Shown: one piece after another, positions 44,793 through 55,626 of the stretch
Layout of the letters: each line of letters opens with the position of its first letter
Numbering within the stretch: the first letter of the stretch is position 1
Assembly (NCBI GenBank): GCA_947455255.1
Contig: CANGOA010000004.1
Span: forward strand, 1 to 57,585
DNA length: 57,585 nucleotides
Direction: 5' to 3'
Source of the DNA: Flavobacteriia bacterium
GTDB taxonomy: Bacteria > Bacteroidota > Bacteroidia > Flavobacteriales_D > Crocinitomicaceae
The notes under the pieces: model-generated
Seen by the model: the letters and a program-made list of their open reading frames with translations, nothing else
Databases searched by the model: none
What the model was told of the DNA's origin: nothing
Made by a program: the position numbers and the translations under genes

Positions 44793-45710
44793 ATGATAGT
44801 CTCAAAATTAAGGTTTCAGCTTAGCGCACTTTTATTAGTTTTTATAGCTAGTAATGAAGTGTTTGCACAACAAGACGCTCAAGCAAGTATGTATATGTTT
44901 AATCCCTTGCAATATAATCCAGCTTATACTGGTAGTAGAGGTGCATTAAATGCTACTTTGGTTAATCGCGCGCAATGGATTGGAGTTCAAGGAGCACCTG
45001 TAACACAATTTTTATCTTTACATGCTCCAATCGCTCGTAAGGCATTTGGATTAGGAGGGCATATTTCAAATGATAAAATTGGTGCAAAATACAATACAGC
45101 CATATTTGCTGATTTTGCTTATTCGCAACCTTTGACTCGAAAATTGAGATTGAATATAGGATTAAGTGCAGGTTTGGATATGTATAATTTTGATTTTACT
45201 AACTTGAATCCAAATGATCCAACAGATAATAATTATTTGGTAAAGTCTGGTAAAGTGGCTTTTAATACTGGAGCAGGATTATATTTACATTCTAGTCGTT
45301 TTTATGCAGGAGCTAGTATTCCGAGATTAATGAATGCAAGTTGGAATAATGTTGATTTAGCTGTTCAACATTTCTTTCTAACGGCAGGTTATGTATTTAA
45401 AATTAATTCTGTTACAGATTTAAAAACTAGTACTTTAATTAAGATTGTTAAAAATGCACCTATTACTGCTGATTTAAATGCGAATCTTTTCTTTTATAAA
45501 AAATTCTGGATTGGTGCTATGTATCGTTATAACGAATCATTTGGTGTAAATTTAGCAATTCAACTTCAAGAAAAATGGATGTTTGGTTATTCTTATGATT
45601 TTGTCTATAATCAACTTAGATCAACTAAGAATATTGGAACACATGAGGTCATGCTAACCTATGACATGAATGGACGTAGGTCTATTTATGCTTCCCCAAG
45701 ATATTTTTAA
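44793..45710 (+). CDS. PorP/SprF-family T9SS outer-membrane protein
   Basis: A 305-residue outer-membrane beta-barrel. Signal peptide (LRFQLSALLLVFIASNEVFAQ), then the family signature QASMYMFNPLQYNPAYTGSRGALNATLVNRAQWIGVQGAP, with later segments FGLGGHISNDKIG and WMFGYSYDFVYNQLR. PorP/SprF proteins help attach particular type B cargo to the cell surface, with one member usually encoded beside each cargo gene, as here. The gene follows paralogue 2 by 21 nt and precedes the OmpA gene at 45767. Confidence 0.92.
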   Translation: MIVSKLRFQLSALLLVFIASNEVFAQQDAQASMYMFNPLQYNPAYTGSRGALNATLVNRAQWIGVQGAPVTQFLSLHAPIARKAFGLGGHISNDKIGAKYNTAIFADFAYSQPLTRKLRLNIGLSAGLDMYNFDFTNLNPNDPTDNNYLVKSGKVAFNTGAGLYLHSSRFYAGASIPRLMNASWNNVDLAVQHFFLTAGYVFKINSVTDLKTSTLIKIVKNAPITADLNANLFFYKKFWIGAMYRYNESFGVNLAIQLQEKWMFGYSYDFVYNQLRSTKNIGTHEVMLTYDMNGRRSIYASPRYF

Positions 45711-45766
45711 AATTCTGAATATTTATAAATCAAAAACAAAATTCCGTGAAATTAGTTTACCAACCA

Positions 45767-47902
45767 ATGAAATTAAGTTTAACTGTTCTACTGCTTGTCT
45801 TAGTTACAAGTTTTTCTTTCGCACAAGAAAAAAAGATTGCATTTGCTGAAAAGTATTTTAATGCTCATCGTTATGCTGAAGCAAGTGAAATATATTTAGA
45901 GCTAATAAACAAAAATAAATTAGATGCAGAAAGTCATCCAGATGTATATCGAAATGCAGCTGAAGCATGTATAAAATGCAAAAAGTACGATGATGCAAAT
46001 AATATTCTTTCTTATTTAAGTGGAACTACTCAATTTACTTTTGAAGATTCTTATAAATTAATAAAATTGTTACTTTATATGGATAAAGCTTTTGATGCTG
46101 AGGCTATTTATAAACTTCCAGCTTGTTCAACCAGCATTGATCCAAAGAAAGCTACCTTAGATATTTATTTCGATAGTACCAATTTTTTAGCTAATTTAAA
46201 AAGTGATACATCGTTATATTCTGTTTCATTAGCTTCATTTAATTCTAATAGAGGGGATTTTTCTCCTGCTTTTCATCCTAAAGGTATTGCTTTTACTTCT
46301 GCTCGTAATAACGCAATGGAAACACCTTGGGCTGTTGAAAATTCCGCATTTTTAGAACAATATCTTTTTGATAAATTCACAAACAAAGTAAAAAAAATTA
46401 AAGGTATAAAGGGGAAAAAACATGATGGTGTAGCTTATTATGATAGTATTGATGCTATATGGTATTATTCAAAAAACTTGAAAGCAAAAAAGAATGTTCC
46501 TTTAACTACAGTTGGCATTTATATTTATGATGCAACAACCAAAAAGGAAACTGCATTTGCGTATAACAATGAAAGTGTATTTGTTGGCCATCCTGTTTTA
46601 TCAAAAGATAGACAAGTATTATGGTTTGCATCTAACCGTGAAGGAGGTTTTGGTGGTATGGATATCTGGTATTCTACTAAATCTTCAGATGGTTGGGCTG
46701 AACCTGTGAATGCAGGAAGTCTTGTTAACACAACAGGAGATGAAATGTTTCCTTACGAAGCCAACGGAAAACTTTTCTTTGCTAGTAATGGACATCCAGG
46801 TTTAGGAGGTTTAGATATTTTTAAAGCTGAATTAGTTGGTCAGGATGCTCAAAAAGTAGTTAATGGTGGTTGTAATCTAAATAGTCATGCTGATGATTTT
46901 TCATTAATTGTTGATGCTTCAGATACGTTAGGATATTTTTCTAGTAATCGTGGTGATTTTATAGATCGCATTTATAACGTAACATTGTTGAAACCTAAAA
47001 ATGATTCTATTTTCGTGAAATTTGTTCAAGACTCTGTTGCTGATATCTTAGTGGAGGTTCTTGATTCTGCTGGTAATGTTATTTTCTCTGGTGTTACAAA
47101 TGAAGCTGGTGAATTAATGTTTAAAGCTTTACCGGATGTCGTTTATAAAGTAAGAACGAAACATCCTGATTTAGTTGATTCTGAATTTGATTTTAATGCA
47201 ATTGGAGTTATCGCTGGCGATACATTAACAAAAGAACTAGGATTACACAAAAAACAAGTTACATGGTCTGGTGTAGTTACGGAAAAAGAGACTCAAGATA
47301 AATTGGAAGGTGCTGAATTATCAATCAAAAACTTAGAAACAGGAGTAATCACTACTGCAATGTCGGGTAAAGATGGAGAAATCAATGTTGATTTACCTCC
47401 AGGAAATTATCAAATTACTGCTTCCATGTTTGGTCACGATCCAAAATCATTTAAGTTAACTGCAGAGAAAGGTCAGAAAGAAGTGAAACAAGATGTTGAA
47501 CTTTCTAAAACAGGTAAATATGTTGCAGTTAAATTAGATAACATACTTTACGAATACAATAAATATACTTTAAGTACAATTGGTAAAGCAGAACTTGATA
47601 CTTTAGTATTATTCTTAAAAGAAAATAAAGATGTAAATGTTGACGTAAGTTCACATACAGATAGTAGAGGTAAAGCTGAATACAACATGAACTTATCTAA
47701 ATTACGTAGTCAAAGTTGTGTGAATTATTTAGTTACTAAAGGAATCCCTCGAGCTAAATTAAATGTTAAAAATTACGGTGAAACTGAATTATTAAATAAG
47801 TGTGCTGATGGGGTTGAATGTTCTGAAGAATTACATCAGATTAACCGTCGTACAGAATTTGTTTTAATTTTCCCTGATGAAAGCAAAGATGTGAAAAAAT
47901 AA
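45767..47902 (+). CDS. PorE-like OmpA-family protein downstream of PorP/SprF
   Basis: A 711-residue exported protein: signal peptide (MKLSLTVLLLVLVTSFSFAQ), a TPR-like N-terminal region (AEKYFNAHRYAEASEIYLELI), propeller-type PD40 motifs (LWFASNREGGFGGMDIWYST near 293, FFASNGHPGLGGLDIFKAE near 340), a carboxypeptidase-regulatory-like domain (about 500-570) and a C-terminal OmpA domain (SSHTDSRGKAEYNMNLSKLRS, NRRTEFVLIFP). It has the PorE order of domains and likely links this secretion and attachment set to peptidoglycan. Start at the ATG 45767 gives a clean signal peptide; an upstream GTG at 45746 is less likely. The operon ends at a terminator. Confidence 0.87.
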   Translation: MKLSLTVLLLVLVTSFSFAQEKKIAFAEKYFNAHRYAEASEIYLELINKNKLDAESHPDVYRNAAEACIKCKKYDDANNILSYLSGTTQFTFEDSYKLIKLLLYMDKAFDAEAIYKLPACSTSIDPKKATLDIYFDSTNFLANLKSDTSLYSVSLASFNSNRGDFSPAFHPKGIAFTSARNNAMETPWAVENSAFLEQYLFDKFTNKVKKIKGIKGKKHDGVAYYDSIDAIWYYSKNLKAKKNVPLTTVGIYIYDATTKKETAFAYNNESVFVGHPVLSKDRQVLWFASNREGGFGGMDIWYSTKSSDGWAEPVNAGSLVNTTGDEMFPYEANGKLFFASNGHPGLGGLDIFKAELVGQDAQKVVNGGCNLNSHADDFSLIVDASDTLGYFSSNRGDFIDRIYNVTLLKPKNDSIFVKFVQDSVADILVEVLDSAGNVIFSGVTNEAGELMFKALPDVVYKVRTKHPDLVDSEFDFNAIGVIAGDTLTKELGLHKKQVTWSGVVTEKETQDKLEGAELSIKNLETGVITTAMSGKDGEINVDLPPGNYQITASMFGHDPKSFKLTAEKGQKEVKQDVELSKTGKYVAVKLDNILYEYNKYTLSTIGKAELDTLVLFLKENKDVNVDVSSHTDSRGKAEYNMNLSKLRSQSCVNYLVTKGIPRAKLNVKNYGETELLNKCADGVECSEELHQINRRTEFVLIFPDESKDVKK

Positions 47903-47920
47903 TTATTGCTTAATTTTATG

Positions 47921-47956
47921 AATAGCCTGTGGATTTTCTACAGGCTATTTTTTTTT
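47921..47956 (+). terminator. Intrinsic terminator ending the adhesin-PorP-OmpA operon
   Basis: Ten-bp stem AATAGCCTGT (47921-47930) / ACAGGCTATT (47940-47949), 9-nt loop, then a T run of 9. It lies 18 nt past the OmpA stop and ahead of the riboswitch promoter. Confidence 0.9.
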
Positions 47957-47970
47957 AATGATTTTACTCG

Positions 47971-47978
47971 TATCTTTG
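47971..47978 (+). promoter_or_regulatory. metH operon promoter -7 box
   Basis: TATCTTTG (TAnnTTTG), about 30 nt upstream of the riboswitch. The -33 region is T-rich without a clear TTG. Confidence 0.55.
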
Positions 47979-48007
47979 TTCGCATAATTAGTTCATTTTT
48001 TCGTAAT

Positions 48008-48103
48008 ACTTATAAAGAAAGGTGGAGGGACTGGCCCTAAGAAACCTTGGCAACCTACTCTAGTAAGGTGCCAAATCCTATTGCTCTGGCAAAAAAGATA
48101 AGT
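48008..48103 (+). promoter_or_regulatory. SAM-I (S-box) riboswitch
   Basis: The core matches the S-box aptamer: GGTGGAGGGACTGGCCC, then AAACCTTGGCAACC, AAGGTGCCAAATCC and the closing GATAAG. P1 pairs ACTTAT (48008-48013) with ATAAGT (48098-48103). It lies about 46 nt upstream of the first metH gene, so methionine synthesis should be shut off by S-adenosylmethionine. No separate terminator hairpin with a T run is evident downstream; the short distance to the ATG makes control of translation start as likely as attenuation. Confidence 0.93.
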
Positions 48104-48149
48104 GCTTCAACTTCTTTATTTGTATTTCGTCACAAAATAGTTTCAATAT

Positions 48150-49148
48150 ATGGATATTAGAGAAGTATTAAACACGAGAATATTAGTTTTAGATGGTGCA
48201 ATGGGTACCATGATTCAACGTCATAGTTTAACCGAGGAAGATTTTAGAAAAGGTTGGTTTGAAAATCATCCCTCACCATTAAAAGGCAATAATGATTTAT
48301 TGTCATTAACTAGACCTGATATTATTGAGGATATTCATCGTTTGTATTATGAAGCAGGTGCTGATATTGCTGAAACAAATACATTTTCTGGTACTACTAT
48401 AGCTCAAGCAGATTATGGATTAGAATCAGCAGTCTATGATATTAATTTTCATTCTGCTCAAATTGCACGTAAAGTAGCAGACGATTTTACAGCTAGAGAA
48501 CCAAATAAACCTCGTTTTGTTGCGGGTTCCATCGGTCCAACAAATCGAACTGCATCCATTTCACCTGATGTTAATGACCCAGGATATAGAGCTGTAACTT
48601 TTGATGATTTAGTGATTGCTTATACACAACAAGTTGAAGCTTTAATGGATGGAGGTGTTGATATTTTATTAGTTGAAACTGTTTTTGATACATTAAATGC
48701 TAAAGCTGCTTTATTTGCTATTGATGAAGTGTTTGAGAAACGTGGTGTAAAGATTCCTATTATGGTATCTGGTACAATAACTGATGCTAGTGGTAGAACT
48801 TTAACTGGTCAAACAGCCGAAGCATTTTTAATTTCAATATCTCATTTACCATTATTGAGTGTTGGATTCAATTGTGCGTTAGGTGCGTCTATGATGCGTC
48901 CATATTTACAAGTTTTGGCAAAAAATGCGCCATTTGCAGTTAGTGCTCATCCAAATGCAGGTTTACCGAATGAATTTGGAAAATACGACGAAACTGCCGA
49001 TATGATGGCAGCACAAATTAAGGAGTTTTTGGATGAAAACTTAATAAATATCATCGGTGGCTGTTGCGGAACGACACCTGACCATATACGTGCTATTGCC
49101 AATTTGGCTAAAAATTATAAACCACGTCAAATTGATTTAAACTATTAA
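48150..49148 (+). CDS. metH: Methionine synthase, homocysteine-binding domain subunit
   Basis: Homocysteine S-methyltransferase module of cobalamin-dependent methionine synthase, as a separate 332-residue protein. It begins with the N-terminal [16 protein letters not shown] segment and has the zinc ligands in GFNCALG (near residue 239) and [11 protein letters not shown] (near 304). It forms, with the gene that starts one base past its stop (TAATATG), the complete MetH reaction: methyl transfer from methyltetrahydrofolate to homocysteine. The split is clean, with a normal stop and start. The S-box riboswitch upstream controls both. Confidence 0.94.
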   Translation: MDIREVLNTRILVLDGAMGTMIQRHSLTEEDFRKGWFENHPSPLKGNNDLLSLTRPDIIEDIHRLYYEAGADIAETNTFSGTTIAQADYGLESAVYDINFHSAQIARKVADDFTAREPNKPRFVAGSIGPTNRTASISPDVNDPGYRAVTFDDLVIAYTQQVEALMDGGVDILLVETVFDTLNAKAALFAIDEVFEKRGVKIPIMVSGTITDASGRTLTGQTAEAFLISISHLPLLSVGFNCALGASMMRPYLQVLAKNAPFAVSAHPNAGLPNEFGKYDETADMMAAQIKEFLDENLINIIGGCCGTTPDHIRAIANLAKNYKPRQIDLNY

Positions 49149-49149
49149 T

Positions 49150-51825
49150 ATGAATACAAATTTACCACCACTAAAACTGTCTGGTTTAGAACCATTAGTA
49201 GTTACCAAAGAATCTAATTTTATCAATATAGGAGAACGTACGAACGTAACCGGTTCACGCGCCTTTTTACGCATGATCAAAGAAGGTCGTTTTGAAGATG
49301 CATTGTCTGTGGCATTAGAACAAGTGCAAGGTGGAGCGCAGGTGATCGATGTGAATATGGACGAAGGGATGATTGATGGGAAAGCTGCAATGATTCAATT
49401 CCTGAATTTGATTGCTTCCGAACCAGATATTTCGCGTGTTCCAATCATGATTGATAGTTCTAAATGGGAAATTATTGAGGCAGGATTGAAATGTATTCAA
49501 GGCAAAGGAATCGTGAATTCTATTTCCTTGAAAGAGGGTGAGGCTAATTTTATTGAACAAGCGAAAAAAATAAAAAGATACGGAGCAGCAGTAATTGTGA
49601 TGGCATTTGATGAGAATGGTCAAGCAGATACTTACGAGAGAAGAATTGAAATTTGTGAAAGATCATATCGAATTTTAGTAGATAAAGTAAACTTTCCTGC
49701 GCAAGATATTATTTTTGATCCTAATATTTTCCCTGTAGCAACAGGGATGGAAGAACACAACAACAATGCAGTAGATTTTTTTAGAGCTACAAAATGGATA
49801 AGAACTAATTTACCTGGAGCACATGTGAGTGGTGGAGTTTCCAACGTTTCTTTTTCATTTCGAGGGAATGATAAAGTGCGAGAGGCAATGCATTCTGTTT
49901 TTCTGTATTATGCTATAAAAGAGGGAATGGATATGGGAATCGTAAATCCAACGATGATTGAGATTTACGACAATATTCCCAAAGATTTATTAGAACATGT
50001 AGAGGATGTAATCTTGAATAGAAGACCTGATTCTACTGAACGATTATTGGAATTTGCAGAAACAGTTAAAGGTGATGCTACCAAAAAAGAGGTAGACTTA
50101 TCGTGGAGAAATGCACCAGTGCAAGAGCGTTTATCGTATGCGTTAATCAAAGGAATTGTAGAATTTATCGATGAAGATACGGAAGAGTGTCGTAAATTAT
50201 ATCCACGTCCAATTCAAGTAATTGAAGGGCCATTAATGGATGGTATGAATGTAGTGGGTGATTTATTTGGTAGTGGTAAAATGTTTTTACCTCAGGTTGT
50301 AAAGTCTGCGCGAGTTATGAAAAAAGCGGTTGCAGTACTATTACCCTATATTGAACTTGAAAAAGCCGGTACTAGTAGTTCTGCAGGGAAAGTATTGATG
50401 GCAACGGTAAAAGGCGATGTACACGATATAGGAAAAAACATTGTTGGAGTAGTGTTGGGATGTAATAATTATGAGGTTGTTGACCTTGGCGTGATGGTGC
50501 CAGCTGAAAAAATAATTGAGGCTGCAATCAAAGAAAAAGTAGATGTTATTGGTTTGAGCGGTTTAATTACCCCTTCGTTGGATGAGATGGTTCACATGGC
50601 AAAAGAAATGCAACGAGCTGGTTTAACTATTCCATTAATGATAGGTGGCGCTACGACTTCGAAAGTTCATACAGCTGTAAAAATTGAAGAACATTATACC
50701 AATGGCCCAACGATTCATGTATTGGATGCTTCAAGGTCTGTGACAGTTGTAGAGAGTTTATTAGGCCAACGTAAAGCAGTGTTTGTTACTTCTGTAAAAG
50801 AAGAGTATCACACTTTACGTACACATCATGAGAAACATAGAGGTGCAAAACGTTTGCTTACACTCGAAGCAGCAAGAAAAAATAAATTTCAAATTGAATG
50901 GAAGCAAGAGGATTTGAAAACTCCAACTTTTATTGGAAATAAGACTTTATTGAATTATCCCCTTGAAAAATTAGTGGATTATATCGATTGGACACCTTTT
51001 TTCCAAACTTGGGAATTACATGGGAAATATCCACAAATATTATCAGATGAAGTTGTAGGTGAAGAGGCAACAAAATTGTTTGCAGATGCACAAAGTATGT
51101 TACAACAAATTGTAAATGAAAAGTGGTTAGAAGCTCGTGCAGTTGTAGGGTTGTATCCAGCAAACAGTATCGGTGATGATATCGAAATTTATTCCGATGA
51201 ATCTAGGAGCAGACTATTGAATGTACAACATGCATTACGTCAGCAAACTGAAAAAGTAGCAGGGGCACCTAGTTTGTCATTAGCTGACTTTGTTGCACCT
51301 AAAGAATCTGGTTTACAAGATTATGTAGGTGGTTTTGTTGTTACAACAGGGATTGGACTGGATAAAAAAGCAGCTGAATTTGAAGCACAACACGATGATT
51401 ATAATTCTATTTTATTAAAGGCTCTAGGGGATCGTTTAGCCGAGGCGTTTGCAGAACATTTACATGAAGTGGTAAGAACGGATTTTTGGGGATATGCATC
51501 AGATGAAACGCTTACTAATGAGGATTTAATTAAAGAAAAATACCAAGGAATTCGTCCCGCTCCGGGTTATCCTGCCTGTCCAGATCATACAGAGAAAATT
51601 GGTTTGTTTATGTTGTTAGATGCAACACAGGTTACAGGTGTTACGTTGACTGAGAGTTTAGCAATGTTACCGACATCTTCTGTAAGTGGTTGGTATTTTG
51701 CTCATCCGCAAGCGAAGTATTTTGGTTTAGGAAAAATTACAAACGAACAAGTGGAGGATATAGCAAAACGAAATGGTCGTTCATATAATGAAATGTCACG
51801 TTGGTTAGGAAGTGTTATTCACTAG
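49150..51825 (+). CDS. metH: Methionine synthase, folate-, cobalamin- and SAM-binding subunit
   Basis: The remaining 891 residues of methionine synthase: a pterin-binding domain ([18 protein letters not shown] near residue 26, [14 protein letters not shown] near 228), the cap and cobalamin-binding module ([20 protein letters not shown], the DxHxxG motif, near 421, and [13 protein letters not shown]), and the SAM-binding reactivation domain at the C-terminus ([15 protein letters not shown] near 804). All key motifs are intact. It needs vitamin B12; no cobalamin genes are in the window. No terminator is seen before the next gene, 42 nt on. Confidence 0.95.
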   Translation: MNTNLPPLKLSGLEPLVVTKESNFINIGERTNVTGSRAFLRMIKEGRFEDALSVALEQVQGGAQVIDVNMDEGMIDGKAAMIQFLNLIASEPDISRVPIMIDSSKWEIIEAGLKCIQGKGIVNSISLKEGEANFIEQAKKIKRYGAAVIVMAFDENGQADTYERRIEICERSYRILVDKVNFPAQDIIFDPNIFPVATGMEEHNNNAVDFFRATKWIRTNLPGAHVSGGVSNVSFSFRGNDKVREAMHSVFLYYAIKEGMDMGIVNPTMIEIYDNIPKDLLEHVEDVILNRRPDSTERLLEFAETVKGDATKKEVDLSWRNAPVQERLSYALIKGIVEFIDEDTEECRKLYPRPIQVIEGPLMDGMNVVGDLFGSGKMFLPQVVKSARVMKKAVAVLLPYIELEKAGTSSSAGKVLMATVKGDVHDIGKNIVGVVLGCNNYEVVDLGVMVPAEKIIEAAIKEKVDVIGLSGLITPSLDEMVHMAKEMQRAGLTIPLMIGGATTSKVHTAVKIEEHYTNGPTIHVLDASRSVTVVESLLGQRKAVFVTSVKEEYHTLRTHHEKHRGAKRLLTLEAARKNKFQIEWKQEDLKTPTFIGNKTLLNYPLEKLVDYIDWTPFFQTWELHGKYPQILSDEVVGEEATKLFADAQSMLQQIVNEKWLEARAVVGLYPANSIGDDIEIYSDESRSRLLNVQHALRQQTEKVAGAPSLSLADFVAPKESGLQDYVGGFVVTTGIGLDKKAAEFEAQHDDYNSILLKALGDRLAEAFAEHLHEVVRTDFWGYASDETLTNEDLIKEKYQGIRPAPGYPACPDHTEKIGLFMLLDATQVTGVTLTESLAMLPTSSVSGWYFAHPQAKYFGLGKITNEQVEDIAKRNGRSYNEMSRWLGSVIH

Positions 51826-51867
51826 AATTTTGTATTTTTATTCTTCTATTTTATAGGATAAGCAAAC

Positions 51868-54800
51868 ATGTTTCGATGCATAGCTGTATTTTGGGTTGTT
51901 TTAGTTAGTTTTTTTGGACTGGCACAAGCTCCTACAGCTGATTTTTCAACTACAACAACAAAGGTATGTGTTGGAACTTCGATTAGTTTTTCTAATTCAT
52001 CTTCTTCTGGAAATTCACCGATACAAATATCTTCTTGGGATTTTGGTGATGGGAATACTCAATCTGTTTCAGGTACAGGGGGGACAGAACACACGTATAC
52101 AACTCCAGGGATTTATACCGTAGAGTTATTAGTCATTGCGAAAAGTAGTGTAACAGGTCAAAAGAAAAAAGCTAATTATATAGAAGTTTTAGCATTACCC
52201 AAAGCAGATTTTGATTTTTCAGGGGATAAATGTTCAGTTCCAGCGATGATTAACATAATTAACAAATCATCTTCTGGATCGGGTTATTCTTATAAGTGGG
52301 ATTTTGGTAATGGGCAAACAAGTACGTCTAATTCACCAAGTCCGGTTCTATTTTCAAATGCAGGTTCTTTTTCGGTTTCATTGACTCTATCAAACAATTA
52401 TCCTGGGTGTTCTGGTACATCAGGTTCATTAACAAAATCAATCACAATCTATGATTTTAAGGGGGCGGTTTTAGGACCTAATTCAATATGTGCTGAATCC
52501 TCAACCTCATTGATAGTTAAGCCAAATAGAAAGGTTGATACTTATTCTTGGGATTTTGGGAATCAAACGTATGGTGGAAATAATGACACCATGAGCGGCA
52601 CATTTAAGAAAGCAGGGAGCTATGTTGTAGAAGTTACTATGACAGATAATTCCATTGGGTGTTCTGCAAAATCTTATTATAAAGTTCAGGTAAAACCTTT
52701 ACCAACTCCTAGTTTTACAGTGGATAAATTTAAAGTTTGTCCTACTTTTCCTGTTCAATTTTCAAATACCTCTACTGAAGGAACAAATTTTGCATGGAAT
52801 TTTGGAGAAGAAAGTTTTTCAGGTAAAAATCCTCCAGCAATTGCATATAGTAAAGAAGGTGATTATACAGTGTCATTGGAATGTAAAGGTTCAAACGGAT
52901 GTGTTGGTATAACAAAAAAAGAAAAATATATTTTGGTTCATAGTCCACATCCAAAGATTTCAGCAGATAAAGTCAAAGGTTGCTCAATGCTCACTACTCA
53001 ATTTTCAGACTCATCAAAAATGGCAGATGAAAATAATCCAATAGTTAAATGGGAGTGGGACTTAGGTAATGGGCAGACTTTTGTAGGGAAAACACCACCG
53101 AAACAGATTTATGATGTTGATAATTACAATATTCGATTAAAAGTGACAACATCACTGAATTGTGTAAATGACACTTTATTTCCTTGGTTTATTAGAGTAG
53201 GTCATATAGATAAAGTAAATTTCACAGTACAACCGAAATCAGAGTGTATAAAAACTCCTGTTCAATTTACAGATGCTTCAATTATAGTAGCAAAGCATTT
53301 AAATAATGAAATTTTATATACTTGGGAGTATGGAGATGGTATTAAAGAAACTAAGAATAATCCAACGCATGCTTATAGTTTAGATACAGGTTATTTTGAT
53401 GTAAAACTAAAGATTGATTTTAGAGGATGTCTGGATTCAACTACTATTCAAAATTCAGTCTATATTAAACCTACTTTGGCTTCATTTGATGTCCAAAAAT
53501 TGTATTGTAATCCTGTTATGCCTATATCTGTTCAATTTAATGATCATTCCAAATCAAGAAATAATCATGATGTTACAGTCAATTGGGCGTTTGGTGATGG
53601 AAAGACAGGGGTTGTAAACAAAGTCAATATGGGAAATCCTTCTTTAGGGTCTTTGAGTTCTGTTTTTACTAATTATGGGACGTATACAGCAGTTCAAACA
53701 GTAACTAATCATACAACAGGGTGTATTGATACTGCGAAAAGAGAATTTCATATTTCTTGGGTAAAGCCTAAATTTTCTGTAGATAGAGATTCTGTATGTC
53801 AATTAACAGAAATAGGGTTTCACGATGCAAGTACTAGTTTTGATAAACATCCGTTAACTTCATGGGTATTTAATACAGGAGATGGAGGAAAAGTTTCTGG
53901 TATAAATCCAAAATATACCTATAAAAACGGAGGTGAATTTGAAATTGCTTTAACCCCTACTAATTCTGTTGGATGTTTTGATACGAAGACTTATGACAGT
54001 TTAATTGTTTTGACCTTACCTAAAGCAGATATTGTTTCAGATAAAAAAATAGGCTGTATTGGTTCAGTGGTTACTTATACAAATCAATCTTCAGTTCAGA
54101 AAAATGGTGTTGCGATGAAAACTTATTTATGGAAGTTTGATTACACAAAAAAACAAGACTCTACGTTTAAAATAGGAGATAATAAGGTGTTAACTTATCA
54201 AGCTGTTGGAGTGTTTAATACATACCTACAAGTTCGAGATAAGTTTGGGTGTAAATCGTTTTTAGACACAGTTAAAATTGAGATTACACAACCTAGTTCT
54301 GAGTATGTTTATAAGCCAATAGTATGTAATAACGAAGTATTTAAAACATATTGTAAAAATACTGCGTCTGGAACACAAAATTCTTGGTTGATAGATAATG
54401 TACAAGTAGCAATAAATAAGGATACTTTGAGTTATTCATTTCAAGATAAATCGAATGAAACATTTGTTTCTCATACTATCTCAATGGCTTCAGTGGATAT
54501 AAATGGTTGTCCAAATAAAAAAGAGAATATTGTAACTGTTTCTTTACCAAAAGCAAATATTTCATATCATTTAACTAGTCAATTAGAAAATAATATGACA
54601 GAAAAAGGAGAGTATAAATGTCCGCCAATTGAATCTAAATATCAAGATTTTACTGCTTCGATAGGTAAAATAGACTCTTCTTTTTGGAGTTTTGGAGTAG
54701 GGAAAAAAGCGGCTATTCATTCACCAACGATTAATTATCTTTTTCCAGGAACTTACTCTGTAACTCTGAAATCTAAAGATGAATATGGTTGTGTTAATGA

Positions 54801-55626
54801 TACCACGATGACAGATTTCCTAACAATTTTGGGACCTAAAGCTGTCTCTTCTTGGAGTAGTATGGGAGATATATGTGGACAGAATTATGAATTTCAGTTG
54901 AGTAAATTAGAAAATGTTACATCCATTTTTTGGGCATTGGATGATCAAACTTTTGTGTCAGATTCGTTACATTTTAAACATTCTTATCAAAACATACAAC
55001 AATATGGTCCAACAGTAACTCTAAAAGATCCAGAAGGATGTAAGGTTACGTATCCTTTAGACACTATTACTATTCCTGATAAAGGAATACATGCGCTCTT
55101 TGAAATTCAAAATTTCAAAATTAAAATCGGTGAATCAGCTGTAATGAAAGAATTTTCAACACCGAAAAATTCATTGGTTTCTTGGTTTTGGAATTTAGAT
55201 GACAATGATACGATGAAGAGTCTAAGTAGTATGAATGTAGTGCAAAAATATTTAATAGGAGGTGAGAAAAATATTACATTAACGATTAAAGATCAAAATG
55301 GATGTTCAGATCAAGACACACATTCACTTTTTGTAATTGATGATTATGATGTTCCAAATGTTATTACTCCAAATGGGGATGGGATAAATGACCAATTGGT
55401 ATTGTTTGATCAAATTTTCACAAAGTATACGATTACGATTTTTAACCGATGGGGAAATACGATTTATAATGCTAATGATCAAATCGGCAAGTATTTGTGG
55501 GATGGTACGAATGGAAAAAATAAACTTATGGAAGATGGTGTTTATTTTTATAAGTTAGAAGGTGAATTTTTAGACGGAAAATTTTATAATAAATCCGGTA
55601 GTGTCACATTATTGGGGGGGAATTAA
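51868..55626 (+). CDS. T9SS type B-sorted protein with about eleven PKD-like domains
   Basis: A 1252-residue secreted protein. A signal peptide (MFRCIAVFWVVLVSFFGLAQ) precedes roughly eleven PKD-like domains recognisable by W-x-FG-G patterns (ISSWDFGDGNTQ, YKWDFGNGQTS, TYSWDFGNQTY, LYTWEYGDGIKE, TVNWAFGDGKTG, SSFWSFGVGKK). It ends with a type B gliding-motility sorting domain (VPNVITPNGDGINDQLVLF, FNRWGNTIYN, LWDGTNGKNKLMEDGVYFYKLEG). It should be exported by T9SS and attached to the surface; the role of the PKD array is presumably spacing or binding. It follows the metH genes without an obvious terminator. Its stop codon overlaps the convergent M20 gene stop. Confidence 0.9.
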   Translation: MFRCIAVFWVVLVSFFGLAQAPTADFSTTTTKVCVGTSISFSNSSSSGNSPIQISSWDFGDGNTQSVSGTGGTEHTYTTPGIYTVELLVIAKSSVTGQKKKANYIEVLALPKADFDFSGDKCSVPAMINIINKSSSGSGYSYKWDFGNGQTSTSNSPSPVLFSNAGSFSVSLTLSNNYPGCSGTSGSLTKSITIYDFKGAVLGPNSICAESSTSLIVKPNRKVDTYSWDFGNQTYGGNNDTMSGTFKKAGSYVVEVTMTDNSIGCSAKSYYKVQVKPLPTPSFTVDKFKVCPTFPVQFSNTSTEGTNFAWNFGEESFSGKNPPAIAYSKEGDYTVSLECKGSNGCVGITKKEKYILVHSPHPKISADKVKGCSMLTTQFSDSSKMADENNPIVKWEWDLGNGQTFVGKTPPKQIYDVDNYNIRLKVTTSLNCVNDTLFPWFIRVGHIDKVNFTVQPKSECIKTPVQFTDASIIVAKHLNNEILYTWEYGDGIKETKNNPTHAYSLDTGYFDVKLKIDFRGCLDSTTIQNSVYIKPTLASFDVQKLYCNPVMPISVQFNDHSKSRNNHDVTVNWAFGDGKTGVVNKVNMGNPSLGSLSSVFTNYGTYTAVQTVTNHTTGCIDTAKREFHISWVKPKFSVDRDSVCQLTEIGFHDASTSFDKHPLTSWVFNTGDGGKVSGINPKYTYKNGGEFEIALTPTNSVGCFDTKTYDSLIVLTLPKADIVSDKKIGCIGSVVTYTNQSSVQKNGVAMKTYLWKFDYTKKQDSTFKIGDNKVLTYQAVGVFNTYLQVRDKFGCKSFLDTVKIEITQPSSEYVYKPIVCNNEVFKTYCKNTASGTQNSWLIDNVQVAINKDTLSYSFQDKSNETFVSHTISMASVDINGCPNKKENIVTVSLPKANISYHLTSQLENNMTEKGEYKCPPIESKYQDFTASIGKIDSSFWSFGVGKKAAIHSPTINYLFPGTYSVTLKSKDEYGCVNDTTMTDFLTILGPKAVSSWSSMGDICGQNYEFQLSKLENVTSIFWALDDQTFVSDSLHFKHSYQNIQQYGPTVTLKDPEGCKVTYPLDTITIPDKGIHALFEIQNFKIKIGESAVMKEFSTPKNSLVSWFWNLDDNDTMKSLSSMNVVQKYLIGGEKNITLTIKDQNGCSDQDTHSLFVIDDYDVPNVITPNGDGINDQLVLFDQIFTKYTITIFNRWGNTIYNANDQIGKYLWDGTNGKNKLMEDGVYFYKLEGEFLDGKFYNKSGSVTLLGGN

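Noticed and set aside
49130-49160. Possible frameshift splitting metH
   Set aside because: The first part ends with a complete zinc-binding domain and a normal stop, and the second has its own ATG; split metH is usual in this group.
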